A stretch of DNA of 64,000 nt from Bradyrhizobium nanningense (GTDB taxonomy: Bacteria > Pseudomonadota > Alphaproteobacteria > Rhizobiales > Xanthobacteraceae): the NCBI RefSeq assembly GCF_004114535.1, contig NZ_LBJC01000016.1, positions 110,191-174,190 on the forward strand, given 5' to 3'. The position numbers and the translations under genes are program-made. The notes beneath the pieces are model-generated. The model made no database searches and had not been told where the DNA came from. It worked only from the letters and a program-made list of their open reading frames with translations. Shown piece by piece: positions 47,488-57,088 of this stretch; positions within the stretch are counted from its first letter, which is position 1; the number at the start of each line of letters is the position of its first letter.

Positions 47488-49509
47488 ATGAATGAACGTC
47501 CGCATGCTTCGGTTGAAGGCGCCGTCGCCTCAATTGAGGCGGGCTTTGCGCGGCATGCACTTCGGCGCATGACGTTCATTCGCGGCTTCGAGGAGGCGTG
47601 CCTGAACCTAAGCGCTGGTGCCGAAGCGCTGGTTGCCGGATCAATCCACCTATGCGCGGGGCAGGAAGCCATTGCGGTTGGCGCTTGCGCCGCAACTGTC
47701 GATCACGACCGCATCCTCGCCACTTACCGCGGCCACGGATGGGCAATTGAGGCGGGGCTCGATCCCTTCGAAATCCTCTCGGAGATTTGCCATCGCGAAA
47801 CTGGCCTCAACGGAGGACGAGGTGGTTCTGCATATTTCATGGGGCCCGGCACCAAATTTGTGGGAGAAAACTCGATTGTTGGCGCTGGTGCGGCGATCGC
47901 AAATGGTGTCGCCATGGCGATGGACAAATCGAAGGGCGTCGTGCTCGTCTCGGTCGGCGATGGTGCGATGAACCAAGGTGCCTTGCACGAGGCCATCGTT
48001 TTCGCCGCCTATAAAGACCTGCCTGTCGTCTTCGTCTGCGAAAACAACGGGTGGTCAGAGATGACGCCGATCGATCGCATTATCCCGTTCGAACGGCTGT
48101 CGCGCCGGGCGAGTGGGTACGGCATCCCCGGCGCGACTATTGATGGCTGCGACCCTGTCGCCGTTCGCGATACGATTGCTCTTGCGATTGACCGTGCACG
48201 GGCGGGCGAGGGTCCGTCCCTGATCGAATGCAAAACCGTCCGCTTGTGGGGCCACTACAATCGGGACATTGAGCACTATCGACCGAAAGCCGATCGCCTC
48301 ACGGCTGCAGGCGCTGATCCGATCGTGCGCCTGCGTAGGCGTCTTCTCGAAAATGGGCTGTTTTCTGAAGACGAGCTGGACGCTGATTTCGCGGAGGTAA
48401 AGACACAGATCCAAGCGCTGGTTGAGCGCGTTAGGGCGGCGTCCAAGCCGGATGCTGCGAAGGCCCGCCTTCATGTGGTGGCAGAGGGAGATGCTACCCG
48501 GCAAACCCAAGTGCCGGCTGTTGCCGCGAAGCTCACTTACCAACAGGCCGTGAACGAGGCCCTCAGAGACGAGCTGAAAGAGCGGCCCGAGGTTGTCGTT
48601 TTCGGCGAAGATGTTGGTTTCGCCGGAGGTATTTTTGGTTGTACTCGTAATCTTCAGCGTGAATTCGGCGAACGGCGCGTCTTCGATACACCTATCGCGG
48701 AGGCCTCGATCCTCGGAGCGGCGGTCGGTGCATCGATGTGCGGTTTCCGGCCGGTCGCCGAGATCATGTGGATGGACTTCCTTCTCGTCGCGCTCGATCA
48801 GTTGGTTAATCAAGCGGCAAATGTACGCTATATCACACAAGGCAAAAGCAGTGCTCCGATGGTTGTGCGCCTTCAGCAAGGTGCGACGCCCGGCTCGTGC
48901 GCGCAGCAGTCGCAGTGCTTGGAAGCGTTTCTTGCGCATGTACCTGGCCTGAAGGTCGGGATCCCGAGTACGCCACAAGATGCCTACGATATGCTTCGTG
49001 CGACTGTCGCGGATAACGATCCTTGCGTCATTATCGAATCCCGCGCGCTCTATCAAACAACGGGCCACGTCACCAAGGCCATTTCCAAGCTCGGATCGGC
49101 GAAGCTTCGCCAAGAGGGCTCAGACGTTGCAATCATATCTTGGGGCGCTATCGCCAACCGTGCTGAGCAAGCTGCGGAGATCCTTTCTACCAAGGGCGTG
49201 CAAGCGGCCGTCCTGGATCTTCGTTGGATTGCACCTTTGGATGAGGGTCAGCTGGTATCCGTCGTTGAACGGTGCGGGGGGCGGGCTGTCATCTTGCATG
49301 AAGCGAACCTCACTGGTGGCTTCGGCGCCGAAATCGCCGCGCGGCTTACGGAGCGCGGTTTCCCAAATTTCCAGCGTGTTGGCGCTCCCGATACCCGCAT
49401 CCCCGCATCGCCCGTGCTGCAAGCGGTTCTTCTTCCTTCCGTCGAGGCGATAGTGGCCGCCGCGGATCGCGTGATATCGCGCGCTTTGCGGTCGATTCAT
49501 GCTCCTTAG
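47488..49509 (+). CDS. Thiamine-diphosphate dehydrogenase E1, alpha and beta subunits fused
   Basis: 673 residues from ATG 47488. The alpha half (about 1-330) carries the TPP motif GDGAMNQG (158-165) through ENNGWSEM (185-192), and 'SIHLCAGQEAIAVGA' near 52-66. The beta half (about 350-673) carries KLTYQQAVNEALRDEL, GEDVGFAGG and FDTPIAEASILG, and ends with the transketolase C-terminal domain. The fusion is seen in 2-oxoisovalerate, pyruvate and acetoin dehydrogenase families. No E2 lipoyl acyltransferase or E3 gene lies in the window, so either distant partners are used or it has another acceptor. The IclR regulator gene follows 33 bases later. Confidence 0.88.
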   Translation: MNERPHASVEGAVASIEAGFARHALRRMTFIRGFEEACLNLSAGAEALVAGSIHLCAGQEAIAVGACAATVDHDRILATYRGHGWAIEAGLDPFEILSEICHRETGLNGGRGGSAYFMGPGTKFVGENSIVGAGAAIANGVAMAMDKSKGVVLVSVGDGAMNQGALHEAIVFAAYKDLPVVFVCENNGWSEMTPIDRIIPFERLSRRASGYGIPGATIDGCDPVAVRDTIALAIDRARAGEGPSLIECKTVRLWGHYNRDIEHYRPKADRLTAAGADPIVRLRRRLLENGLFSEDELDADFAEVKTQIQALVERVRAASKPDAAKARLHVVAEGDATRQTQVPAVAAKLTYQQAVNEALRDELKERPEVVVFGEDVGFAGGIFGCTRNLQREFGERRVFDTPIAEASILGAAVGASMCGFRPVAEIMWMDFLLVALDQLVNQAANVRYITQGKSSAPMVVRLQQGATPGSCAQQSQCLEAFLAHVPGLKVGIPSTPQDAYDMLRATVADNDPCVIIESRALYQTTGHVTKAISKLGSAKLRQEGSDVAIISWGAIANRAEQAAEILSTKGVQAAVLDLRWIAPLDEGQLVSVVERCGGRAVILHEANLTGGFGAEIAARLTERGFPNFQRVGAPDTRIPASPVLQAVLLPSVEAIVAAADRVISRALRSIHAP

Positions 49510-49542
49510 TTACGATTCGGGTTTCCAAAACCGCGAGAGAAC

Positions 49543-50352
49543 ATGGCAATACAAACCGAAACCGGACGCAGCACCGGCAAAAAGCGCAAAGTGAAGGAGG
49601 AGGCGCTTAAAGCGCCTGCGCCGCGCATTCAGTCACTTGGGCGCGGGTTCTCAGTCCTCTTTCTTATTGCCAAAAGCGAAAGTGGCTTGATGGCGTCGGA
49701 CATTATCAAGGAAACAAGGCTTAATCGGCAGACTGTTTACCACATTCTTCAGTCGCTCAGCGCCGTAGGAGTCATCGTCAAGAACCACAATTCGCAGCGA
49801 TATGTTCTGGGACTGAAAGTCGCGGGTTTGATCGAAGCATTCAAACGTCACCTTGCGCCGCCGGAGCGGCTTGCGCCTCTCGTTCGGGAGATTGCAAATC
49901 GGACTGGTGAGACTGCCTACGCTGTCGGATGGGCGGAGGGAGAGATCGTAGTCATTTCCGCGATGCGCGGGAGCGCAACAGTGACCGCCATCGACGTGCC
50001 GCCTGGCTACTTCGGCAACGCGCATGCGCGAGCGTCCGGCAAGCTTCTTCTCGCGCTTTCCAGCTCCGATACTCGAAAGACTTACTTCGAAACACGCAAG
50101 CTGAAGGCGCTTACACCGCGGACCATCACGAACCTTGCGGTGCTGGAAAAGCATTTTGCTCAAATCCGCAAGCAGGGCTACGCCCTCGAAAAGGAGGAAT
50201 TCGTGCCAGGCCTCAGCTGCATTGCTGTGCCCGTCGGAGATACGGACACGGGTTTCGCGATCGCGGTGTCGGCTCCGTCGCACCGCGTGGAAGAAAAGCT
50301 GAAGCTTTACCTCGAAGTAATGCGCGAAGTTGCGATGCGAAGCGATGAATAA
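49543..50352 (+). CDS. IclR-family transcriptional regulator
   Basis: 269 residues from ATG 49543. A lysine-rich leader (residues 1-25) precedes the winged helix-turn-helix (about 28-90: IQSLGRGFSVLFLI, KETRLNRQTVYHILQSLSAV, YVLGLKVAGL). The effector-binding domain (about 100-265) shows GETAYAVGWAEGEIVVI, 'HARASGKLLLA' and FVPGLSCIAVPV. IclR proteins respond to small carboxylic acids and often control an adjacent catabolic operon. It lies between the E1 dehydrogenase and the Rieske oxygenase, on the same strand, and may control both. Confidence 0.9.
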   Translation: MAIQTETGRSTGKKRKVKEEALKAPAPRIQSLGRGFSVLFLIAKSESGLMASDIIKETRLNRQTVYHILQSLSAVGVIVKNHNSQRYVLGLKVAGLIEAFKRHLAPPERLAPLVREIANRTGETAYAVGWAEGEIVVISAMRGSATVTAIDVPPGYFGNAHARASGKLLLALSSSDTRKTYFETRKLKALTPRTITNLAVLEKHFAQIRKQGYALEKEEFVPGLSCIAVPVGDTDTGFAIAVSAPSHRVEEKLKLYLEVMREVAMRSDE

Positions 50353-50489
50353 GCAGGACGGGCCATGTGAAGCCAAAAAGGTTTTGGCAATCTCACTGCC
50401 CCCCATCGAGCTGCGGCGATCGAGCTTAGCGTCGCCTGAATCAATCCGCGAGAATGCAAGCCTCTCGCAACAAATGATGGAGAGTCACC

Positions 50490-51887
50490 ATGGAACGGAC
50501 CAACCTATTGCAACGGCCGTATTCAGCCTACGACCGGAAAGAAGTGGGCCCTGACTCCGAAGTTTTGAAGGTCGGAAAAGGCACGGCTGGAGGCGAGTAT
50601 CTACGCCGCTTCTGGCAGCCCTTCGCTTTCACATCGGAATTCACCGACGTTCCTATGGCGGTTCGAATTTTGAGCGAAGATCTCGTCGCCTTCAAGGACG
50701 GACAGGGCAACTACGGTCTTCTCGAGCGGCGCTGCAGTCACCGCGGTGCCTCGCTCGAATTCGGAAAGGTCCAGGAAAGAGGAATGCGATGCTGTTATCA
50801 CGGCTGGCACTTCGACGTTGACGGCCGGATTCTTGATATACCAGGCGACTCGTCGGGGTTGAAGAACCGTATCTGCCAAGGCGCTTATCCCGTCCACGAA
50901 TACAAGGGTTTGCTCTTCGCCTATATGGGCCCGCCGGATAAGAAACCGGCGTTTCCGCTCTACGACGTGCTTGAGCGCGAGCCCGGCACGCAATTCCGAC
51001 GCAAGGACGTGGCGCCGTGCAACTGGCTGCAGATCCGCGAGAACGAAACGGACCCGATGCATATCTCGCAATTGCATTGCGGTCTGTTCGGGATCCAGTT
51101 CACTGAAGTGTTCAGCCAGATCCCGGTCGGCCTGCAGTGGTTCGAAACATCGATCGGCGTGATGTACGCAGGCACCTTCCGCTGGAAAGATAAGGTGTAT
51201 GTACGCACGAATGACTTAATCATGCCCAACCTGACGCGCGTGGCAGGCATCGAGGATGCCGAAGGCGAGGTGTTTAACGATATCCGCGGCGGGTCAACGA
51301 ACTGGGTCGTTCCTATAGACGATTACAATAGTATGACCATAGGCTGGCGCGATATCGAACCGGAGGTTGAAATTCCGGGCGCCGCCGCATATCTCGATCG
51401 TCAGCGCAAGGGCGGCGCCGAAGTGCTTTCCACGGCCGGCAATATCGACACCCAGACCGGCAACCGCAGTTACCAAGAGCGGCAACGTGCGCCGGGCGAC
51501 TGGGATGCGTTTGTGTCTCAAGGTCCGATGACCATCCACGGCCGCGAACATCTCGTCGCCAGCGATCGTGGCGTGATAATGTTTCGCAAAATGTTAAAAG
51601 CTGGCATGGAAGCTGTGCAAGCCGGAAAAGACCCGTTTGGCGTCGTGCTTGCCGACCAGGCCAGATCGGTCATCCGCACGCATGCTCGAAACACGGTCTT
51701 GAGCATTCCCAAGGCGACGTCTGAGAGAGAAGACAAGGACGCGTGCGGCCGGGTTGCCCGGTGGTACGTCGATGCCCTCCGGGAGCACAGATTCGAGAAC
51801 GACACGCAACCGTCGGCCAAGCGGCTCGATGAAATCCGTGAGCAAGCGGTGAAAGTCTTCAATGGCGAAAAGATCGCCGCGGCTTAA
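50490..51887 (+). CDS. Rieske non-haem iron oxygenase, alpha subunit (phthalate dioxygenase/VanA-like)
   Basis: 465 residues from ATG 50490. The Rieske cluster ligands are C82-S-H84 and C101-C-Y-H104. The mononuclear iron ligands appear as D188, H191 and H196 in 'ENETDPMHISQLH', with the bridging acid (D188) present. Length and motif positions fit the one-component-alpha group that includes phthalate 4,5-dioxygenase and vanillate demethylase. These act as monooxygenases, dioxygenases or demethylases together with a flavin/[2Fe-2S] reductase. The gene immediately downstream (51972) encodes such a reductase but is abnormal, so the present enzyme may lack its normal electron donor. The aromatic or alkyl substrate is not known. 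Confidence 0.9.
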   Translation: MERTNLLQRPYSAYDRKEVGPDSEVLKVGKGTAGGEYLRRFWQPFAFTSEFTDVPMAVRILSEDLVAFKDGQGNYGLLERRCSHRGASLEFGKVQERGMRCCYHGWHFDVDGRILDIPGDSSGLKNRICQGAYPVHEYKGLLFAYMGPPDKKPAFPLYDVLEREPGTQFRRKDVAPCNWLQIRENETDPMHISQLHCGLFGIQFTEVFSQIPVGLQWFETSIGVMYAGTFRWKDKVYVRTNDLIMPNLTRVAGIEDAEGEVFNDIRGGSTNWVVPIDDYNSMTIGWRDIEPEVEIPGAAAYLDRQRKGGAEVLSTAGNIDTQTGNRSYQERQRAPGDWDAFVSQGPMTIHGREHLVASDRGVIMFRKMLKAGMEAVQAGKDPFGVVLADQARSVIRTHARNTVLSIPKATSEREDKDACGRVARWYVDALREHRFENDTQPSAKRLDEIREQAVKVFNGEKIAAA

Positions 51888-51971
51888 TCAAGCGCATTGA
51901 GAGCGAGCGGAAGACAATGGCTAATCGTATCGCAGTCTCGTCGGTGCTATTCATTGCGCTTTTGCTGATGG

Positions 51972-53252
51972 GTGAGAGAACCATTGAGTAGCCCTATGCG
52001 GGATAATGCGCACCGCGTGAGCGTTTACGGATCGGAGGTCAACGCCGTTGCGCGACCCAGTGCCACCGTCCTTGAGACCCTCTTGTTGCAAGGAGTTGAA
52101 TATCCCCATGGCTGCACCACCGGGTTTTGCGGGCTCTGCAAATCCCGCCTCCTTTCCGGCCAAGTTGAGCACCTCGACTATATGGACTCAGCTCTATCGG
52201 ATGAAGAGAAGCGTGTTGGGCTTATTTTGCCGTGCTGTGCGATTTCCACTTCGGACTGCGTTATCGAGCCCGCCGTCAGCGATGTGCCATTGCCTCCGGT
52301 GGTATCACTCGAGGCAGAGATAGTGAGGATCGAGCCGGTAAGCCCAGAAGTCCGGCTCGTGCAATTGTGTTCCCCACGGCCATTTGAATTTCTCGCTGGA
52401 CAATATGCATCCCTTACGTTTGACGGCCTCCCGCCGCGTGAATTCTCCATGGCGAGCGAGCCGGGGAACGCGGCGATCGATTTCTACATCAAATGCGTGC
52501 GCGGGGGAGCTGTTACCGACCAAGGACTAGCACGCGCGGTCGTAGGCGACCGCGTCACCGTGAGAGGTCCGTTCGGCACCGCGTTTCTGCGCACTGACGA
52601 TGCTAGTCCGATCGTTGCGGTGGGAGGAGGGACTGGCATCGCACCAATCCTGTCGATGCTCTCGAGCGGACTTGGCAAGGGAATACGCGGCATAGCCGTT
52701 CGACTCGACAAAGCCCAGATCGTCCGTATCACCAATACCCACGGCAATCAGGTCGTCGATACCTGGGCTTTCAATGCAAGCGAGACGTCCGAGTTCATGT
52801 CGATGGAGCATACCCGAGCGTCTCTCAAGAAGCTTACGCCGTGCTGCGGCGAGTCCTTTGTCACCAACAAACGGCGACCCATTCTTACGTTGTTGTCAGA
52901 CTCATCGCCCGGCATTCATGATACCTTGATTGCTGCCTGCGACCGCCATCGCTACGAGTTACTCGGCCACGTCGGCTATCATGACAACTGCACCGATAAT
53001 CTCGCGGCTGCGATGCAGGCGATGGGGATGGTCTTGCCCGAAACGCCGTGTCCCCTGAACCTCTTTATGAACATTCCCGTTATTCAAGGCAATCGGCTCG
53101 ATTGGTGCCCACCAGCCTCAAAGCCCGGAGATCACGTCACACTCCGGGCAGAGATGGAAGTGATCATCGTATTCTCAGCCTGCCCGATGGATTTGTTGCC
53201 CGTTAACGGCGTCGATTGCACACCAAGCGACGTAGCCGTGTCGATTGACTAG
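51972..53252 (+). CDS. Chimeric protein: [2Fe-2S]/flavin reductase N-terminal part fused in frame to a DUF1989 domain
   Basis: 426 residues; start uncertain (GTG 51972, TTG 51984 or ATG 51996). Residues 20-100 are a plant-type [2Fe-2S] domain with C48, C53, C56 and C88. Residues 110-205 are an FAD-binding domain (AGQYASLTF, REFSMASEP), and 214-230 start the NAD-binding domain (IVAVGGGTGIAPILSML). At about residue 235 this stops, and residues 240-426 are a DUF1989 (urea carboxylase-associated) domain: IAVRLDKAQIVRI, NTHGNQVVDTWAFN, GYHDNCTDNL and 'SACPMDLLPVNGVDCTPSDV'. Most of the NAD domain is missing. The join lies at about 52670-52690. It follows the Rieske oxygenase, for which the front half was presumably the reductase. 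Confidence 0.85.
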   Translation: MREPLSSPMRDNAHRVSVYGSEVNAVARPSATVLETLLLQGVEYPHGCTTGFCGLCKSRLLSGQVEHLDYMDSALSDEEKRVGLILPCCAISTSDCVIEPAVSDVPLPPVVSLEAEIVRIEPVSPEVRLVQLCSPRPFEFLAGQYASLTFDGLPPREFSMASEPGNAAIDFYIKCVRGGAVTDQGLARAVVGDRVTVRGPFGTAFLRTDDASPIVAVGGGTGIAPILSMLSSGLGKGIRGIAVRLDKAQIVRITNTHGNQVVDTWAFNASETSEFMSMEHTRASLKKLTPCCGESFVTNKRRPILTLLSDSSPGIHDTLIAACDRHRYELLGHVGYHDNCTDNLAAAMQAMGMVLPETPCPLNLFMNIPVIQGNRLDWCPPASKPGDHVTLRAEMEVIIVFSACPMDLLPVNGVDCTPSDVAVSID

Positions 53253-53466
53253 ATCCGGCGTGCGTCGGCCCGCCGCTCGAGGGAGGGTGGCCCACCTTGT
53301 CAGCCAGGGACTGGTGCGACCCGCGCCTTCTTTGGCCGGATCGCGAATTCGCCGTGGAGGCAGAGTTGCTGGGTTGACGGTATTGAGTTTGGCGCTTCGG
53401 CTTCGAGCCACTGTCCCGCCATCTAATCTGCGGGAGGCGCAACCTGTTCCAATTTATGTTCTGAAC
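53253..53466. other. Short spacer
   Basis: 214 bases after the chimeric gene, no feature seen. Confidence 0.4.
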
Positions 53467-54018
53467 TTACCTGCGAGCCGCAAGAAGTTCATAAGCAACC
53501 ACGCCCCCTTGCTGAGTAATAATCGACCCTGGATGGAACTGCACGTCATACGTTGGTTGATAGCGATGAGAGAGAGACATAATTTCCCTGTCCTCTGAGC
53601 GCGACGTCACAATGAGATGCGATGCGCACAGTTCGTTGAGTTCTACAATGCGAGAATGATAGCGCCCGACGCGAAGTGGCAACGGAAGTCCCTTGAACGG
53701 CCCTTGTCCATCATGGGTCACGTAAGCGGGCCGACCGTGCATAGGGTTACGTGCACGCACCACTCGTCCGCCGAAAACGCTTCCGATGCACTGATGCCCA
53801 GGGCAGATGCCGAGGATTGGAACGAGACCCGAGAGTTGCCGTACGACAGCGTTAGATATTCCTGCCTCGATCGGAGTGCAGGGCCCCGGCGAATGACGAT
53901 CGCCCTTGGATTGAGGCCAACAACATCGCTGACGCTAACTTTGTCGTTCCGGAGGATCTCCGTTGCTTCGCCAAACGTGCAAAAATAGCGCGCAATGTTG
54001 AAGACGAACGAATCATAG
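53467..54018 (-). pseudogene. Glutamine amidotransferase (TrpG/PabA type), 5' truncated and frameshifted
   Basis: Minus strand. The first frame reads [20 protein letters not shown] and SVSDVVGLNPRAIVI, beginning directly at about 54018 without the normal N-terminal residues. One base is missing near 53873, after which the protein continues GPCTPIEAGISNAVVRQLSG, LVPILGICPGHQCIGSVFGG and VRARNPMHGRPAYVTHDGQG to a stop at 53467. The catalytic cysteine (GICPGHQ) is kept, but the normal leucine after it is proline. QPTYDVQFHPGS contains the catalytic histidine region. It is the glutaminase component of an anthranilate- or aminodeoxychorismate-synthase-like enzyme, now dead. Confidence 0.82.
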
Positions 54019-54022
54019 TCAC

Positions 54023-54175
54023 TTCAATCCGAACTACGTCGAAGCGGCAAGCCTACTCAGTGTCAAGACTGGCGGCTGTCCAGAAGACTGCGGCTACTGT
54101 TCGCAGAGCGACCGGCTTGATGGATCGCGCCGACGTGGTTGCGGCCGCCCGGCGAGCCAAGGACGCCGAATTGCG
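54023..54175 (+). pseudogene. bioB: Biotin synthase (BioB) N-terminal fragment
   Basis: Plus-strand frame [20 protein letters not shown] followed by EDCGYCSQS contains the radical-SAM motif C-x3-C-x2-C (CPEDCGYC). A second frame then gives [20 protein letters not shown], matching the next BioB segment. About 50 codons remain of about 330. The fragment begins five bases from the truncated trpG-like remnant on the other strand, marking a rearrangement junction near 54020. Confidence 0.78.
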
Positions 54176-55042
54176 ATGCTCTTAAGCAATTCCGGAGCTC
54201 ACATCGCTGCTCAGGTTGTATTTCGATAGGAATCCTGCCGCGCTATCGAGGCTGAGACGAATGTGAGTCTATAGCAGTAATCACACCAGGTCGCTCGGAA
54301 ATTTGCGCTCCTGGCGTCACAGGGCGCGCCGCGGGCGCAGCTGAGAATCGGTGGCAGCTTCACCACGCTTGACCCGCACAATCTCTTCATCCGTACAGGA
54401 TTGTTGGTGTCGACTCAGCTTCGCATCACGATCGCCTCAGCGATCCAGAGTCCACACCTTGCTCTACTAATCCCGGAGATCACGCTTCGGTTACTTTAAA
54501 GTGTCGTTCCCGACAAAGCGCGCTGGGCCTAGTCTAGGACCTATGAGTGGCTAGCCCCGCTCGCCCCTTACTTGCGATGGCTATCAACCTTTTCATGGCG
54601 AGGGCATAGTCGGCGTGGACTTCTGCGGAATGGCTCGTGTCATGTCGTTGACAAAGAATGACAAAGAGTATTGGGCGTAATTTGCTCGATCCAGAAAGCC
54701 AACGGTATGCGATCGCGTTGATCGAAGAGTACTTCGAGGCGTTTCGCGCGTTGATCCCACGATGGCGTCTGTTATGCCCGCGACTTGTTCGATCAACCCT
54801 AATCAGGCACATATTTTAGCGCGTGCGTCCCCCACGAACTGATCATTTCTTGTGGTCGAAAACAAAGATGGTTTCGTGTCATTGACTATACATCGATCGC
54901 TTCTACCATCTATAGCGCCCCGGCGAGGTCTATTGTTGCGATTAGTGCGTGGCGTCCGAGAATATCTCGAACATCTCCGCCGTCGCATCCGCGACCAGCG
55001 CATGGCGGAGCTTCATTGAGAATCGCGGTTATGAAAGTGATC
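54176..55042. other. Gene-free stretch
   Basis: 867 bases with only short, unrecognised frames on either strand. It probably contains decayed sequence. Confidence 0.4.
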
Positions 55043-55960
55043 ATGAGTGATACAACAACCATTCACGATGTTATTCCGGAAGCCGACATCATCAAGCGCG
55101 CGGTCCGACTTGGTGCCGAGATCAGGAATGTGAAGCTATCGGGAGAGTTATCAGACGAGGTCATCCGCGCAATCAATGACTTGCTGTGCGAGCACAAGGT
55201 GATCTTCTTCCGTGACCAGAAAAACTTGATGCCGCCCAGCATGAGCGCTTTGTAAGGCGGCTAGGCATTCTGGCTCCGGACCGACAAGTCGGTATCGCGA
55301 AGGCGGTGCCGTCGATCTTGGGGCGGGGTTCGGGCAACAATGGTGGTCGCGCTGACAAGCGGCAGCATACAATGATCATAGTTGAGGGTTATCCGAAGAT
55401 GTCCTCTTGCACAACGTAATAAATTCGCGCTGTCACGGTGGCACCGTCTGGTCGGATACGGCGGCTGCATATCAGGCGCTCCCGCTATCACTGCGCATGT
55501 TCGCCGATCAGCTCTGGGCGGTTCACAACACTGCGTATGGCTACGCGATGAAAGCGGAGCTCGCTGCGGCAGGCGAAGACCGTTTGGACGGCGTGTCTGC
55601 CAGACTGAATTCCCAGACGGAGCATCCGTTAGTTCGCGTTCAACCCGATACAGGCAAGCGCACACTCGCTATCGACGATAGCGTGCAGCGCTTCGTTGGC
55701 TTTCAGAATTGTACTAGCCAGAAGATGCTCCGCCTCTTCCAATCATACATCCTCACGCCTGAAAACACCGTGCGATGGAGCTGGATACCGGGCGACGTTG
55801 CGATCTGGGACTGTCGCGCTGCCCAGTATCACGAGGCGACGGACGTTGGCGATCGCCCTTGCGTGAAAAGGCGCGCCAGTACTGATCGCGACCTGCCACT
55901 CAGTATCGACGCCGGTCGCCGCGCCAAACACGTCGACGCGTCAACATCGCGGACGCCTAA
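55043..55960 (+). pseudogene. TauD/TfdA-family 2-oxoglutarate-dependent dioxygenase, two frameshifts
   Basis: From ATG 55043 the frame reads MSDTTTIHDVIPEADI, GAEIRNVKLSGELSDEVIRA and HKVIFFRDQKN. It shifts at about 55222 to LDAAQHERFVRRLGILAPD and GGRADKRQHTMIIVEGYPKM, and shifts again near 55400 to VLLHNVINSRCHGGTVWSDT and AAAYQALPLSLR, with the distal TPENTVRWSWIPGDVAIWDC containing the 2-oxoglutarate-binding arginine. In the H-x-D iron motif (normally HTD) the aspartate reads as methionine (HTM). The length is nearly complete, but two frameshifts and the lost ligand show it is dead. Confidence 0.83.
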
Positions 55961-57088
55961 AGCTCGCATCGCTTCCGGCACCATGCGAAGTCACAGCTCG
56001 CCATGGTGATTTAGCTCTTCTTCGGAAGCCAAGCGGCTGCGGACGGCGCGGCTCGCAAATGAACGGCGTCCCATCACTCGTTAGCCCGTTCTTCGCCCGA
56101 TTGCAGCAAATCCTCGCTCTATTCTCGACGGAGGCATTCTCTATAGAGCGAACGGCTAACGGACCTAAGTACCGCTAGTGGTCGCGTCTTACGCAGAGTT
56201 GGGCTAGGCTAGCCAAAGGAAGGGTGTGCGGATAAGGCCAGGGTCGGGCCGAGTAGCGATAAGCTGGGATAGAATTCCAGGGCTGTGTGCCTTCGACTCT
56301 GATCAAGTCTTGGTTCACGACCGGCGTAGAGCGAAAGCGGCCTGCCCGCTGCGGACTTTTGGGATGAAGCAATGGCTCATCTAGCAAGATTTCTGTCGCC
56401 GGCGCGACCGCTACATTCAATGCGTAAATGAGATTCATCCCGGGCCCTGGTAAACCGGTTATCAGTCCACACCCGGCGCTGAAAATGTGGGCAGGAGTGC
56501 AAACTCAATCCGTCCGAACACTTCGTGCTGCTCGGCCAGATGCCGATTACAAAGTTGCTTTAACTTTCGGGGGGCGAGGCCCTCGTGATCAACTCCTGCG
56601 TTAAGCAAAGAAAATGCGCGGAATATATGCACATCAAAGCCAAGTCCCGGCCGACTTCCTCCTCAATCTGACGTAAAACAGCGCCCTCGCGGACAGGGCG
56701 AGGAAGGCTTTCGAACGGAATGTGCGCGCGGCAACCACTTCTTGCCAGATGCCGAGCGGGAGGAACGAAGCAATGGAGGAGCCGGATCAAGCGATGCTTC
56801 GGAAGCCTCAGCTTTCCCAGCCCGAACGGAAAGCGCAGGAGCGGATCTCGGGTCGAAGACCCTTCGCGCTCAATAGATGTTGTATGATAGGAGGCAATAT
56901 GTCGGCCTCCCCGGGGCTGGTCCACGGCGGTCAATTGTGATGCGCGCCGACATCAATGCGCTGCCGCTTAGGGATGCGCGAAAATCTGCCGTATGGCTCG
57001 TCCGCTTGTGACCTTGTGTGGGAGCGCCATCGAACAAAGATCGGCTAGGCTTCCTAGCCTCCAACCCTTCCATAACGTCAGGTAATTC
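55961..57088. other. Gene-free stretch before the CoA-transferase genes
   Basis: About 1.1 kb with no supported gene. The promoter of the CoA-transferase pair should lie in the right part. Confidence 0.45.

Noticed and set aside
48055..49113. 352-codon open frame on the minus strand
   Set aside because: It is the shadow of the fused E1 dehydrogenase gene.
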